In this document: piece after piece, positions 1 through 7,282 of the stretch
Layout: each line of letters opens with the position of its first letter
Position numbering within the stretch: position 1 is the first letter of the stretch
NCBI GenBank assembly: GCA_945788325.1
Contig: CALZLL010000015.1
Span: forward strand, 1-15,606
Direction: 5' to 3'
From: an uncultured Clostridium sp.
Lineage (GTDB): Bacteria > Bacillota_I > Bacilli_A > RF39 > UBA660
DNA: 15,606 bases
Translations under genes and position numbers: made by a program
Notes under the pieces: model-generated
Seen by the model: only the letters and a program-made list of their open reading frames with translations
What the model was told of the DNA's origin: nothing
The model's database searches: none

Positions 1-31
1 AGTGTTAATCACTATTATAAATTATTAAATA

Positions 32-65
32 AAAACAAGGTTAGTTTAAAAGCTAGCCTTGTTTT
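32..65 (-). terminator. Hairpin terminator, probably bidirectional
   Basis: Arms 32-44 and 53-65 pair over 13 positions with a single G-T wobble around an 8-base loop. Read on the reverse strand the stem is followed by TTTTTATTT, so it can end the reverse operon whose last stop is at 160. On the forward strand the tail TTTTCT is weaker but could end a gene lying before the window. Bases 66-159 show nothing else recognisable. Confidence 0.7.
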
Positions 66-159
66 CTAAAAAACACTTTGGAAAACAACTAGTTAAAGCT
101 GTCTCCACTAATTAAATTATACAAAAATACAAGATAAATGTAAATAATATTAATCTACA

Positions 160-1404
160 TTAAATATTTATTTTTTTGTTATAAGTAAGTGCTAATATTA
201 ATGATACATATATACTATTAGCAGGAGTAACAAATATATGTCCTTGGAATAATGCTAATAACAAAATCAAAACGATTGATAATATTATGTTTAAATTTCT
301 ATAATTAATATTTTTTATATCTTTTATTATTTTATATATTACGTAAATAACAGGAGTAAAAAATAGAATAAAACCAATTATACCATGTCTATAGAACACA
401 TCAAAGTAGTCTATTTCAACAGTTTTTAATCTAACTTCATCTGTTGAGTAATTCTCAATATATCCAATTCCAAAAACCTTTTCTAAAAAACTAGATTTAT
501 TATAAGCTTTTCTAGTTTTCTCTTCAAAGGTTAATCTTTGTGAGAATATAAAGTGATCAACAATATGTTGAGTGCTTATATTACCATTATCTTTTTCTTC
601 TAGATAATTTATATGTATTACAATGTTTTTGTAAAAAGAAGTTTTAGGAAATATTGATATAGATAGTGTAATTATTATAATTATTGGTAAAATAATTATT
701 GATAATTTTTTATATTGTTGTTTTTTTACTAAACTTATCATGTAGTATATAATATTTGTTATTACAATGATGATAAATGATAATACTGGGACTTTTGTTC
801 CAATTCCAAAAATCACATATAAATTGATAATTGTTAGTATTATTAAACTTATATTTATTTTTTTAATATTTATTATTAATAATGGTAATAAAATAGATAA
901 TATACTCCCAACAACATTAGCAGACAAAAACCAACCAACAGAGCCTTCTTTACTATGCCAATAACTATCAAATCCAATTCCAAGTACGTTTGGAATAAAT
1001 ACTAATAATAAATAAATTGTATATATTATATAAAGATTTTTAAAATCAAGTTTTTTTGATTTATATGCTTTTATTAATGTTAATAATAAAACAACAAAGT
1101 AATAGGTAGTTAGTAAATTTTTTAATTCATAAGTTAAAGCAGGAGTTCCCTTTGTTATTAAAATAGTTATTGTATACATTACAAAATATAAACCTAGTAA
1201 TAATAAATATATATTAACTTTTTTATCTTTTACATAAAAAAATAAATAAATACAACAAAAAAACATAAATGTTAATCTTACAATGGAACTTATTGTTACG
1301 CTATAACCAAAATGTAATAAAACACCAGAAGTTACATCTAAAAAAGGTTGTAAATATAGAAAAATTAAAAATATCTTATTAAAATTACTTAGTATTTTTT
1401 TCAT
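160..1404 (-). CDS. Multi-pass O-antigen polymerase/ligase-like membrane protein (Wzy/WaaL type)
   Basis: Protein of 414 residues, nearly all hydrophobic, with about ten predicted membrane segments starting near residue 10. The N-terminal QPFLDV (19-24) and a large outer loop (about 252-342) containing FGIGYIE and DYFDVFYRHGIIG fit the Wzy/O-antigen ligase superfamily, whose members polymerise or ligate lipid-linked glycans on the outer membrane face; the sequence is too divergent to choose between the two activities. An in-frame ATG at 1425 lacks a ribosome site, whereas the ATG at 1404 (MKKILSNF) is preceded by GGGA at a suitable distance, so the shorter start is chosen. It overlaps the acyltransferase gene by 20 bases, indicating one transcript and coupled translation. 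The neighbouring acyltransferase and LCP genes support a role in surface polysaccharide assembly. Confidence 0.7.
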   Translation of the reverse strand: MKKILSNFNKIFLIFLYLQPFLDVTSGVLLHFGYSVTISSIVRLTFMFFCCIYLFFYVKDKKVNIYLLLLGLYFVMYTITILITKGTPALTYELKNLLTTYYFVVLLLTLIKAYKSKKLDFKNLYIIYTIYLLLVFIPNVLGIGFDSYWHSKEGSVGWFLSANVVGSILSILLPLLIINIKKINISLIILTIINLYVIFGIGTKVPVLSFIIIVITNIIYYMISLVKKQQYKKLSIIILPIIIIITLSISIFPKTSFYKNIVIHINYLEEKDNGNISTQHIVDHFIFSQRLTFEEKTRKAYNKSSFLEKVFGIGYIENYSTDEVRLKTVEIDYFDVFYRHGIIGFILFFTPVIYVIYKIIKDIKNINYRNLNIILSIVLILLLALFQGHIFVTPANSIYVSLILALTYNKKINI

Positions 1405-1924
1405 TATTAAATTTTTCCCAAACATAGTCTATTACTTGATCACTACTTGGGTATAAACCATTTTCATTAGTTATTTTTCTATTATTTACATATTCTTCAA
1501 AGGTACTTATTACTTTAGCAGGATTTCCTCCTACGACGCTATTACTTGGTACGTCTTTAGTTACTACTGAACCAGCCGCAATAATAACGTTATTTCCTAT
1601 TTTTATATTTGGTAATATTGTTACATTACAACCTATAAAAACGTTATTACCGATTTCTATTGGAGCACAATTATAATAAAATTCAAAATTATAATCCATT
1701 TTATTTAACACTTTATCAATAACGTCATGGGTTACAAAAGTAACTCCTGATGCAACTGATACGTTATCACCAAAGCTAATTAATTTAGGTTCATCTGGAA
1801 TAATTCTAGGTTGAAAAAAGAAGTTTTTTCCTACTTTTCTAAATAAGTTCTTTTTTATTATTAACTTGGTTCTTTTGTCTGCGTTTCCAATTAAATACAT
1901 TTTTATTTTCGTAATATATTTCAT
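1385..1924 (-). CDS. Left-handed beta-helix (hexapeptide repeat) O-acyltransferase
   Basis: A 179-residue protein with the isoleucine-patch rungs of the hexapeptide family: ISFGDNVSVASGVTFVTHD (49-67), then IEIGNNVFIGCNVTILPN (89-106) and IKIGNNVIIAAGSVVTKDVP (107-126). It ends with the typical VVGGNPAKVI (130-139). His66 in the THD motif matches the catalytic histidine of the WbbJ/NodL/CAT-type acetyltransferases. These enzymes move an acyl group, usually acetyl, from acyl-CoA to a sugar hydroxyl in the cytoplasm; the acceptor here is not identifiable. The start has a strong GGAGGTAAAG site five to ten bases upstream. Its 3-prime end overlaps the polymerase-like gene, so it probably decorates the sugar that protein handles. 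Confidence 0.85.
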   Translation of the reverse strand: MKYITKIKMYLIGNADKRTKLIIKKNLFRKVGKNFFFQPRIIPDEPKLISFGDNVSVASGVTFVTHDVIDKVLNKMDYNFEFYYNCAPIEIGNNVFIGCNVTILPNIKIGNNVIIAAGSVVTKDVPSNSVVGGNPAKVISTFEEYVNNRKITNENGLYPSSDQVIDYVWEKFNNEKNTK

Positions 1925-1946
1925 ACTTTACCTCCAGTATATAAAC

Positions 1947-1952
1947 ATTATA
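1947..1952 (-). promoter_or_regulatory. -10 element for the acyltransferase/polymerase operon
   Basis: The reverse strand reads TATAAT here, 22 bases before the ATG at 1924. No convincing -35 is seen 17 bases upstream. It lies just downstream of the terminator of the LCP gene, so the two reverse-strand units appear to be transcribed separately. Confidence 0.45.
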
Positions 1953-2000
1953 ACACGTAAGTTATAATTTATATTAAAAAAAGAAATTTATTACAAAAGA

Positions 2001-2033
2001 AAAACATACTATTTCAAAAAAGTAGTATGTTTT
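2001..2033 (-). terminator. Rho-independent terminator of the LCP gene
   Basis: Arms 2001-2011 and 2023-2033 are perfect complements (11 pairs, AAAACATACTA on the plus strand). The hairpin begins four bases after the reverse-strand stop at 2037-2039, and the reverse strand continues TTTTTCTTTTG. The stem is A/T-rich like the other terminators in this window. Confidence 0.8.
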
Positions 2034-2036
2034 ATA

Positions 2037-3662
2037 TTAATACTTATAAGTATCTTTTCCAATTTGTTTATCTTCGTAAGGTCTATTTATTGAAAAACTA
2101 AATTCTTTATCCATTTCAGGTTCTTTTAACGCTAGGTTTATTTCCATAGCTTCTACTATTTCTTCTAAACTTTGTTTATAATACTCAAAGTAATAGATAC
2201 CATTAATCATATTATCATGTCCTGATAAATATAACCTTTGGGTTCCTATAAAGTCATCACTATTTATGTTTTTAGAATTAAATATAATGTTTTTAAATGT
2301 ATCAAAACCAGTAATCATTGTATTTTTATCAATGTTAGTATCGATGTTATCTCCAACTATATCAAGAATTTCATATACTTCAGATAAGCTTCTAATATTT
2401 TTTAACTTATTTGTCATAGCTTTTACTATTTGTTGTTGATTTTGACCTCTTATAAAGTCATTACTAGTATAATTAGAATATTTTTTACCACAGTATGCTG
2501 GCCATGTATGACGGTTTCTTGCAAAGGCAAGGGCTTGTTCACCATTTAATGTTTGTAATCCTTTTTCTATGTATATAGTATTATTACCAAACCTTCTTTT
2601 TGAATCACTTTCACAAAATGCATAAGGTACGTCAACTTCAATACCATCTAAAGCATCAACAAGTGATATAACGCCTTGGAAATTAACTTTTACCCAGTAA
2701 TCAATTTCTATACCAGTAAAGTTTGTTATGGTATCCATTACGCAGTCAGCACCATAAGCCCCAGTTGAGTTTATCTTATTTTTAGCTTTTGATTTAGTAC
2801 ATGCGATAGGTACTCTTGTATCCCTTGGAATACTAAGGATGGTTGCATTCATTGTATTAGGATTAAAGGTAATAAGCATTAATGTATCACCATTAAATGA
2901 ATTACTTTTCTTAAGAGAAGAAGAACTACTATCAACACCCATTATTAATAATGTAAATGGTTCATTTAAGGTCTTACCGGTGGTATTTTGTTTTTTTATC
3001 GCTTTTTTACTTTTCTCGTAAATAACTTTAGTTTCATCCGCGATATTTTCAAATCCATCTTCTGTTACAAACATAGAAACGTATGAAGAACTAATAAACA
3101 TAGCATCTATTTTGCTATCATATAAGTCATTTATCATTTCTATAAAATTATCATATTTTATAATGTTTTTTTCATCAATTTTTTCTTTTTCAACAACTTC
3201 CATAGGAAGAGTATATCCTTCTATGTTATTAGAATCACTAATCATTCCTATTTTTTTATCATCTAAATCATCTATTGACTTAATATTTGAATCTTTTAGA
3301 ACCACAATGCTACTTGAATAACCAGCTTCAGTATTAGTTATTTTTGATAACGAATTACTAATTTTATTAATGTTTATGCTAATAAATAATTCTGCTATTA
3401 TAAAAATTATTAGGAATATAAAATACCATACATAATTTTTAGTTTTATTTTTCTTTATACATTTAAAACCAGTTATAGTAAATATTACTACTGATAATGC
3501 TGTTAAAATTATTATTCCATAAACAACATAAGTCATAAAACTCTTAGATGAATTGTAATAGAATATTTCATTTACAAAGAAACAACTAATGATGTAATAA
3601 GCAACTAAAAGTGGAAATAAAAGTAATACTACTTTTTTTAATTTACTTTTTTTCTTTTTCAA
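2037..3662 (-). CDS. LytR-CpsA-Psr (LCP) family wall-polymer ligase with an extra extracellular domain
   Basis: LCP enzymes transfer undecaprenyl-linked polymers onto peptidoglycan outside the membrane. This 541-residue protein has three membrane segments (about 10-30, 44-66, 77-98). An approximately 110-residue domain follows (108-222) that resembles half of a periplasmic substrate-binding fold (VLKDSNIKSIDDL, KKIGMISDS, DAMFISSSYV). The LCP domain (about 234-420) carries NGDTLMLITF, the signature SIPRDTRVP (277-285) with its phosphate-binding arginines, KIN (296-298), VNFQGVISLVDALDGIEVDVP, LNGEQALAFARNR and RGQNQQQI. Classical LCP proteins have one membrane segment and about 300-400 residues, so the N-terminal half is additional. 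Four cysteines (288, 307, 350, 391) lie in the outer domain. The start has a clear GAGGTGAT site. It is monocistronic, flanked by envelope genes and divergent from the hydrolase operon. Confidence 0.9.
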   Translation of the reverse strand: MKKKKSKLKKVVLLLFPLLVAYYIISCFFVNEIFYYNSSKSFMTYVVYGIIILTALSVVIFTITGFKCIKKNKTKNYVWYFIFLIIFIIAELFISININKISNSLSKITNTEAGYSSSIVVLKDSNIKSIDDLDDKKIGMISDSNNIEGYTLPMEVVEKEKIDEKNIIKYDNFIEMINDLYDSKIDAMFISSSYVSMFVTEDGFENIADETKVIYEKSKKAIKKQNTTGKTLNEPFTLLIMGVDSSSSSLKKSNSFNGDTLMLITFNPNTMNATILSIPRDTRVPIACTKSKAKNKINSTGAYGADCVMDTITNFTGIEIDYWVKVNFQGVISLVDALDGIEVDVPYAFCESDSKRRFGNNTIYIEKGLQTLNGEQALAFARNRHTWPAYCGKKYSNYTSNDFIRGQNQQQIVKAMTNKLKNIRSLSEVYEILDIVGDNIDTNIDKNTMITGFDTFKNIIFNSKNINSDDFIGTQRLYLSGHDNMINGIYYFEYYKQSLEEIVEAMEINLALKEPEMDKEFSFSINRPYEDKQIGKDTYKY

Positions 3663-3684
3663 AATATCACCTCACGTACAATAA

Positions 3685-3713
3685 ATTATACAACAAAATA
3701 CGTCAAAAAACAA
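3685..3713 (-). promoter_or_regulatory. Promoter of the LCP gene
   Basis: The reverse strand reads TTGTTT (3713-3708), a 17-base spacer, then TATAAT (3690-3685), 22 bases before the ATG at 3662. An alternative TTGACG lies inside the spacer and would pair with a poorer -10 (TATTGT). Together with the forward promoters below, this makes 3663-3878 a divergent control region. Confidence 0.6.
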
Positions 3714-3782
3714 CGCAAGTAAAAGTGTTATTTATTATCTATTTATATAATGCTATTAAAACTTAAGAATATTCTAATTTTT

Positions 3783-3812
3783 TTGACAAAATTTTACGTT
3801 TTTAAACATAAT
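3783..3812 (+). promoter_or_regulatory. Upstream promoter of the glucosaminidase/anchor operon
   Basis: TTGACA (3783-3788) is followed after 18 bases by CATAAT (3807-3812). The match is good at -35 and five of six at -10. It would give a leader of about 60 bases. Confidence 0.5.
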
Positions 3813-3846
3813 TCTATTTTATGATTACTTATAAGACTAATTTCTA

Positions 3847-3855
3847 TGTTATAAT
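3847..3855 (+). promoter_or_regulatory. Extended -10 promoter close to the glucosaminidase start
   Basis: TGTTATAAT is a consensus extended -10 (TGn plus TATAAT). No -35 is visible 17 bases upstream, which extended -10 promoters do not need. Transcription would begin near 3862, just before the AGGAG site at 3866-3870. The same nine bases occur upstream of the gene at 9120. Confidence 0.55.
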
Positions 3856-3878
3856 TAAAAGGAATAGGAGTTGGTCAT

Positions 3879-5651
3879 ATGATGCAAGCTAAAAGAATTA
3901 ATTTGTTTCTAATATTTGCTATTATATTATCTTGTTTTGTTATCATGCCAGAAGTAAAAGCTGCTTCATATGATGTATATACCGCAAAATATGATTGTAA
4001 GGTTAGAACTTCACCAAGTGATTTAGTAAGTGCTATTAAAAATGGTAACGATGATGTTAAAGTTTATAAAAATCAACAATTAGAATATATAAAAACTGTA
4101 AAAGGACATAACAATGGTCTTCGAAATCAAGATTGGTACGCAGTTAAGTTTGATTATGCTGCAAGAGAATATACTGGTTATGTTGCAAAAGCATGCATGT
4201 ATGACGTAAAAACATATTCATACTCTGATGATGCTTCATTTGAACAAAGTATAAGTGCTTTTCCAAATAGTTATAAACCATATTTAAGAAAATTACACGC
4301 AATGCATCCAAATTGGACATTTACTATTGATCAAACTGGTCTTGACTGGAATGCATCGGTAACCGCTGAAAGTAGGATAGGGCAAAGCGCAATTTCTAGT
4401 TTATACCCATCTTTATTTTATAGAGATAGTGCAAACCCAAATGGTGTAATAGTGGATGGTACTTCTTGGTATGCACCATGCTATGATGCAGTGGGATACT
4501 ATTTAGATCCAAGAAACTTTCTAAATGAAAAAAATATCTTTATGTTTGAAAGTTTAGTATATAATGCTAACCAAGATAGTTCAGTACAAGGAATATTAAA
4601 TGATAGCTTTATGTCAGGTACTTTTACTGAAAATGGTTATACAAAAACATATGCTGCTGCTTTTATAGAAGCTGCTAAAGAGTCTGGAGTAAGCTCAACT
4701 CATTTAGCATCACGCGCTTTACAAGAAATGGGAACTACAATGTCATCAGCAGCATCAGGTACCGTATCAGGTTATGAAGGTTATTATAATTTTTATAACA
4801 TTGGAGCATATTCTGGCGTTAATAATTACATAAATGGATTAGAGTATGCTAAAAAAGAAGGATGGAATTCTAGACAAAAAGCAATAACTGGCGGAGCTTG
4901 GTTTATTAGTAATAAATACGTTAAAAAAGGAAAAGATACATTATATTTTCAAAAATTTAACGTATCATCTAACAGAACAACCGCTCCATATACATATGAA
5001 TATATGACTAATATTATGGCTCCAGCTTCTGAATCTACAAGTATTTATAATTCATACAAGAATAATGGAAAATTAAATAATGTATATACGTTTAAAATTC
5101 CTGTATATAATTCTATGACAGCTAACGCTTATAAGGTATCTAGAACTGATATGGTAGGTGGAAAAGAAGAAAATAATGGTGGTAATACAGAAAATACTCC
5201 ATCAAATGGTACTAATACTTCCAAACCAACAGTAAGTCCAGAAACAAAAGTTTCAAATGCAGGGTATTCATTATCAACTGGATATTTAACTAAAATAAAC
5301 GTTGGAGAAGACATGAGTACTTTAAGACAAAAACTAAGTAATCAAGGAGCCATTGTAGCATCTTTAAATAGTTCATGGAATTCAAAGACATCTGGTGCTC
5401 TTGCAACTGGAGATATCATAGAAATAGATAAAACTAAAAGATACGAAGTAGTTGTATATGGTGATATTGATGGAGATGCTAATATATCTGTAGTTGATTT
5501 ATTATATTTAAAGAAATATATTTTAGGTGATATGTCTTTAAATGCTCCTAACAAAACGGCATCAGATATATCTAAAGATGGTAAAACAGACGTAGTAGAT
5601 TTATTACTATTAAAAAAACATATTTTAAGAGATTATACTATAACTCAATAG
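3879..5651 (+). CDS. Secreted glucosaminidase (GH73-like) with SH3-like domain and C-terminal dockerin
   Basis: A 590-residue exported protein. A signal peptide (1-28, likely cleaved after VKA) precedes an SH3-like region (about 31-108; VRTSP, WYAVKF, GYVAKACM). The hydrolase domain (about 125-400) carries HLASRALQEMG, whose Glu283 is the presumed acid catalyst, and GYYNFYNIGAYSG (301-313). This is the arrangement of endo-beta-N-acetylglucosaminidases that cut peptidoglycan glycan strands. A Thr/Asn/Pro linker (430-455) leads to an approximately 65-residue beta module and a dockerin (about 528-587) of two EF-loop repeats. These are D529-D531-D533-N535-S537-D540 and D563-S565-D567-K569-D571-D574, each followed by an LL-LKK-IL helix. 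AGGAG at 3866-3870 sets the start; an ATG directly after it gives the alternative MQAKR start. The next gene begins ten bases after its stop and encodes a cohesin-like anchor, a plausible docking partner. Confidence 0.85.
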   Translation: MMQAKRINLFLIFAIILSCFVIMPEVKAASYDVYTAKYDCKVRTSPSDLVSAIKNGNDDVKVYKNQQLEYIKTVKGHNNGLRNQDWYAVKFDYAAREYTGYVAKACMYDVKTYSYSDDASFEQSISAFPNSYKPYLRKLHAMHPNWTFTIDQTGLDWNASVTAESRIGQSAISSLYPSLFYRDSANPNGVIVDGTSWYAPCYDAVGYYLDPRNFLNEKNIFMFESLVYNANQDSSVQGILNDSFMSGTFTENGYTKTYAAAFIEAAKESGVSSTHLASRALQEMGTTMSSAASGTVSGYEGYYNFYNIGAYSGVNNYINGLEYAKKEGWNSRQKAITGGAWFISNKYVKKGKDTLYFQKFNVSSNRTTAPYTYEYMTNIMAPASESTSIYNSYKNNGKLNNVYTFKIPVYNSMTANAYKVSRTDMVGGKEENNGGNTENTPSNGTNTSKPTVSPETKVSNAGYSLSTGYLTKINVGEDMSTLRQKLSNQGAIVASLNSSWNSKTSGALATGDIIEIDKTKRYEVVVYGDIDGDANISVVDLLYLKKYILGDMSLNAPNKTASDISKDGKTDVVDLLLLKKHILRDYTITQ

Positions 5652-5660
5652 GAGGATAAG

Positions 5661-7199
5661 ATGAAAACTAAACAAAAAAGATTATTATTAGGAGCATTTA
5701 TTCTCCTTTTCGCATTTTTTATAAAATTACCTAGTGCTAACGCAGCTTGTAGCGTAAGTGTATCATCTACTAAAAGTGCGGTGGTAGGAAGTACCTTTAG
5801 CGTAACTACAACTGTTTCTTCTGACGTTGGTTCTTGGTATTATGTACTTGGTTATGATCCATCAAAGGTTCAACTAGTAAGTGGTAGTACCAAAGTTGTT
5901 GGAGTAATAGGAGATAGCAAAACTAGTTCTTATAAGTTTAAAGCTTTAAAATCAGGAAGCGCGACTTTTAGTATAAATAACGTTTCACTAGCTAGTAATA
6001 GTACTAATGCTCAGTGTTCAGCAAGTGTAGGGTCAGCTACTGTCACCATGAAAACGCAAGCTGAAATAGAAGCAGGCTATAGTAGAAATAATAACTTAGG
6101 TTCTTTATCAGTTGAAGGTGCAGAATTATCTCCAGCATTTAATAAAGACGTTACCGAGTATTCGGCAACTTTACCTGTTGATACTACTAAAGCTAAGATA
6201 ATTGCAACGGCCGCTGATAGTACCGCATCGATTGCTGGAGCAGGAGAAATAGACGTAGTAGATGGGCTTAATAAGGTAGAAATAGTTGTTACCGCTCAGC
6301 ATGGTGAGAAAAAAACATACGTGATAAACTTAACGGTACAAGAACTTGATCCCATAAAAATTAAAGTTAATGGTAAAAATTATACAATAGTAAGAAAATC
6401 AGGATTAGTAGAAAATATTCCAGTAGGTTTTGTTGAAACAAAAATAACGATAGAAAACCAAGAGGTAGTAGCTTACAAAAGTGAACTTACTAAACTTACA
6501 TTAGTAGCTTTAAAAGATGAAGAAGGAGACATTTCATTATTCATTTATGATGCTAAGAAAAAAACTTATACATCATTTAAAGAAGCTAAAACAGCGGGAG
6601 TTAACTTATTGATATTAAATAAGGTAGATGAAAAAGTTCCAAACGGATTTGTTAGTGCAAAGTTTAAACATAATAACATCACTTTAAATGGTTATAAATT
6701 AAAAGATGATAAAAATAATAATTATTACTTAGTTTATGCTCAAAGCCTAGAAACTGGTAATAAAGCATTTTATCTATATGATAAAAAAGAGGGTACTTTC
6801 CAAAGATATTATGAAGAGCTATCGAACCTAAAAGATACGCAAATAAAATATTTATTTTATTTGGCAGCGGGATTGTTAGGATTATTTGTTGTAATAATAT
6901 TATTTAAAATAATAAATAAATTATTTACTTCAAAAGAAAGAAAAATTAAAAAGTATCAAAAAAAGATTGATAAATTAAACAAAAGTATCGATAATGATGA
7001 TAGTTATTATGAAGAAGATGATTATGATATTGATCAAGTAGATGAAAGACCTGTTATTAAAAAGGTAGAAGAAGATGAATACGTAGTACCTAAAAAATCT
7101 AGAAAAGAAAAATTAAAAGAGTTAGAAGAAGCTAAAAAAAGGTTAGATAAAAATAAACCTAAATACAAAAGAGTAACACTTGAAGATGATGATATTTAA
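5661..7199 (+). CDS. Membrane-anchored surface protein with cohesin-like and cadherin-like domains
   Basis: A 512-residue type I membrane protein. The signal peptide ends at about residue 28 (SANA). Residues 30-130 form a beta-sandwich resembling cohesin: AVVGSTFSVTTTV, then WYYVLGYDPSKVQLVSG, then YKFKALKSGSATFSINNVSLAS. Residues 146-227 match the bacterial cadherin-like sandwich (LGSLSVEGAELSPAFNKDVTEYSATL, then VVDGLNKVEIVV). Two related units follow at about 253-308 and 327-386 (P-GFV, then F-YD-K or YLYDKK, then a Phe/Tyr/Glu end). One membrane helix (about 396-418) precedes a 92-residue cytoplasmic tail, first basic, then very acidic (D444-D458), then basic. AGGAGG overlaps the stop of the glucosaminidase gene, so both are translated from one message. 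The likely role is an anchor or receptor for the dockerin enzyme upstream; the cohesin assignment is by pattern and less certain than the cadherin-like one. Cys30 and Cys119 may form a disulphide. Confidence 0.75.
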   Translation: MKTKQKRLLLGAFILLFAFFIKLPSANAACSVSVSSTKSAVVGSTFSVTTTVSSDVGSWYYVLGYDPSKVQLVSGSTKVVGVIGDSKTSSYKFKALKSGSATFSINNVSLASNSTNAQCSASVGSATVTMKTQAEIEAGYSRNNNLGSLSVEGAELSPAFNKDVTEYSATLPVDTTKAKIIATAADSTASIAGAGEIDVVDGLNKVEIVVTAQHGEKKTYVINLTVQELDPIKIKVNGKNYTIVRKSGLVENIPVGFVETKITIENQEVVAYKSELTKLTLVALKDEEGDISLFIYDAKKKTYTSFKEAKTAGVNLLILNKVDEKVPNGFVSAKFKHNNITLNGYKLKDDKNNNYYLVYAQSLETGNKAFYLYDKKEGTFQRYYEELSNLKDTQIKYLFYLAAGLLGLFVVIILFKIINKLFTSKERKIKKYQKKIDKLNKSIDNDDSYYEEDDYDIDQVDERPVIKKVEEDEYVVPKKSRKEKLKELEEAKKRLDKNKPKYKRVTLEDDDI

Positions 7200-7225
7200 G
7201 AAACCAAACTAGGTTTCTTTTTTTC
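7198..7225 (+). terminator. Terminator of the glucosaminidase/anchor operon
   Basis: AAGAAACC (7198-7205) pairs perfectly with GGTTTCTT (7212-7219) across a six-base loop and runs into a T-tract with one C. The left arm begins inside the stop codon of the anchor gene. Confidence 0.85.
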
Positions 7226-7249
7226 TACAATTTTTTTAAAAATAGTTTA

Positions 7250-7255
7250 TATAAT
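7250..7255 (+). promoter_or_regulatory. Possible -10 element for the DUF1016 pair
   Basis: TATAAT stands 27 bases before the ATG at 7283 and downstream of the operon terminator. No matching -35 or TGn extension is seen, so the assignment rests on position and the six-base match. Confidence 0.35.
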
Positions 7256-7282
7256 AAATAACCCGAAAGAAGGAATTATTAT

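Noticed and set aside
1405..1425. ATG at 1425 as start of the polymerase-like gene
   Set aside because: No ribosome site precedes it and it would deepen the overlap with the acyltransferase gene; GGGA supports the ATG at 1404.
5745..5751. Lipoprotein attachment at Cys30 of the cohesin-like anchor
   Set aside because: The residues before the cysteine (NAA) do not fit a lipobox, and a C-terminal membrane helix already anchors the protein.
3879..7199. Cellulosome component
   Set aside because: No plant-polysaccharide enzyme or carbohydrate-binding scaffold is present; the enzyme domain is of the peptidoglycan-cutting type.
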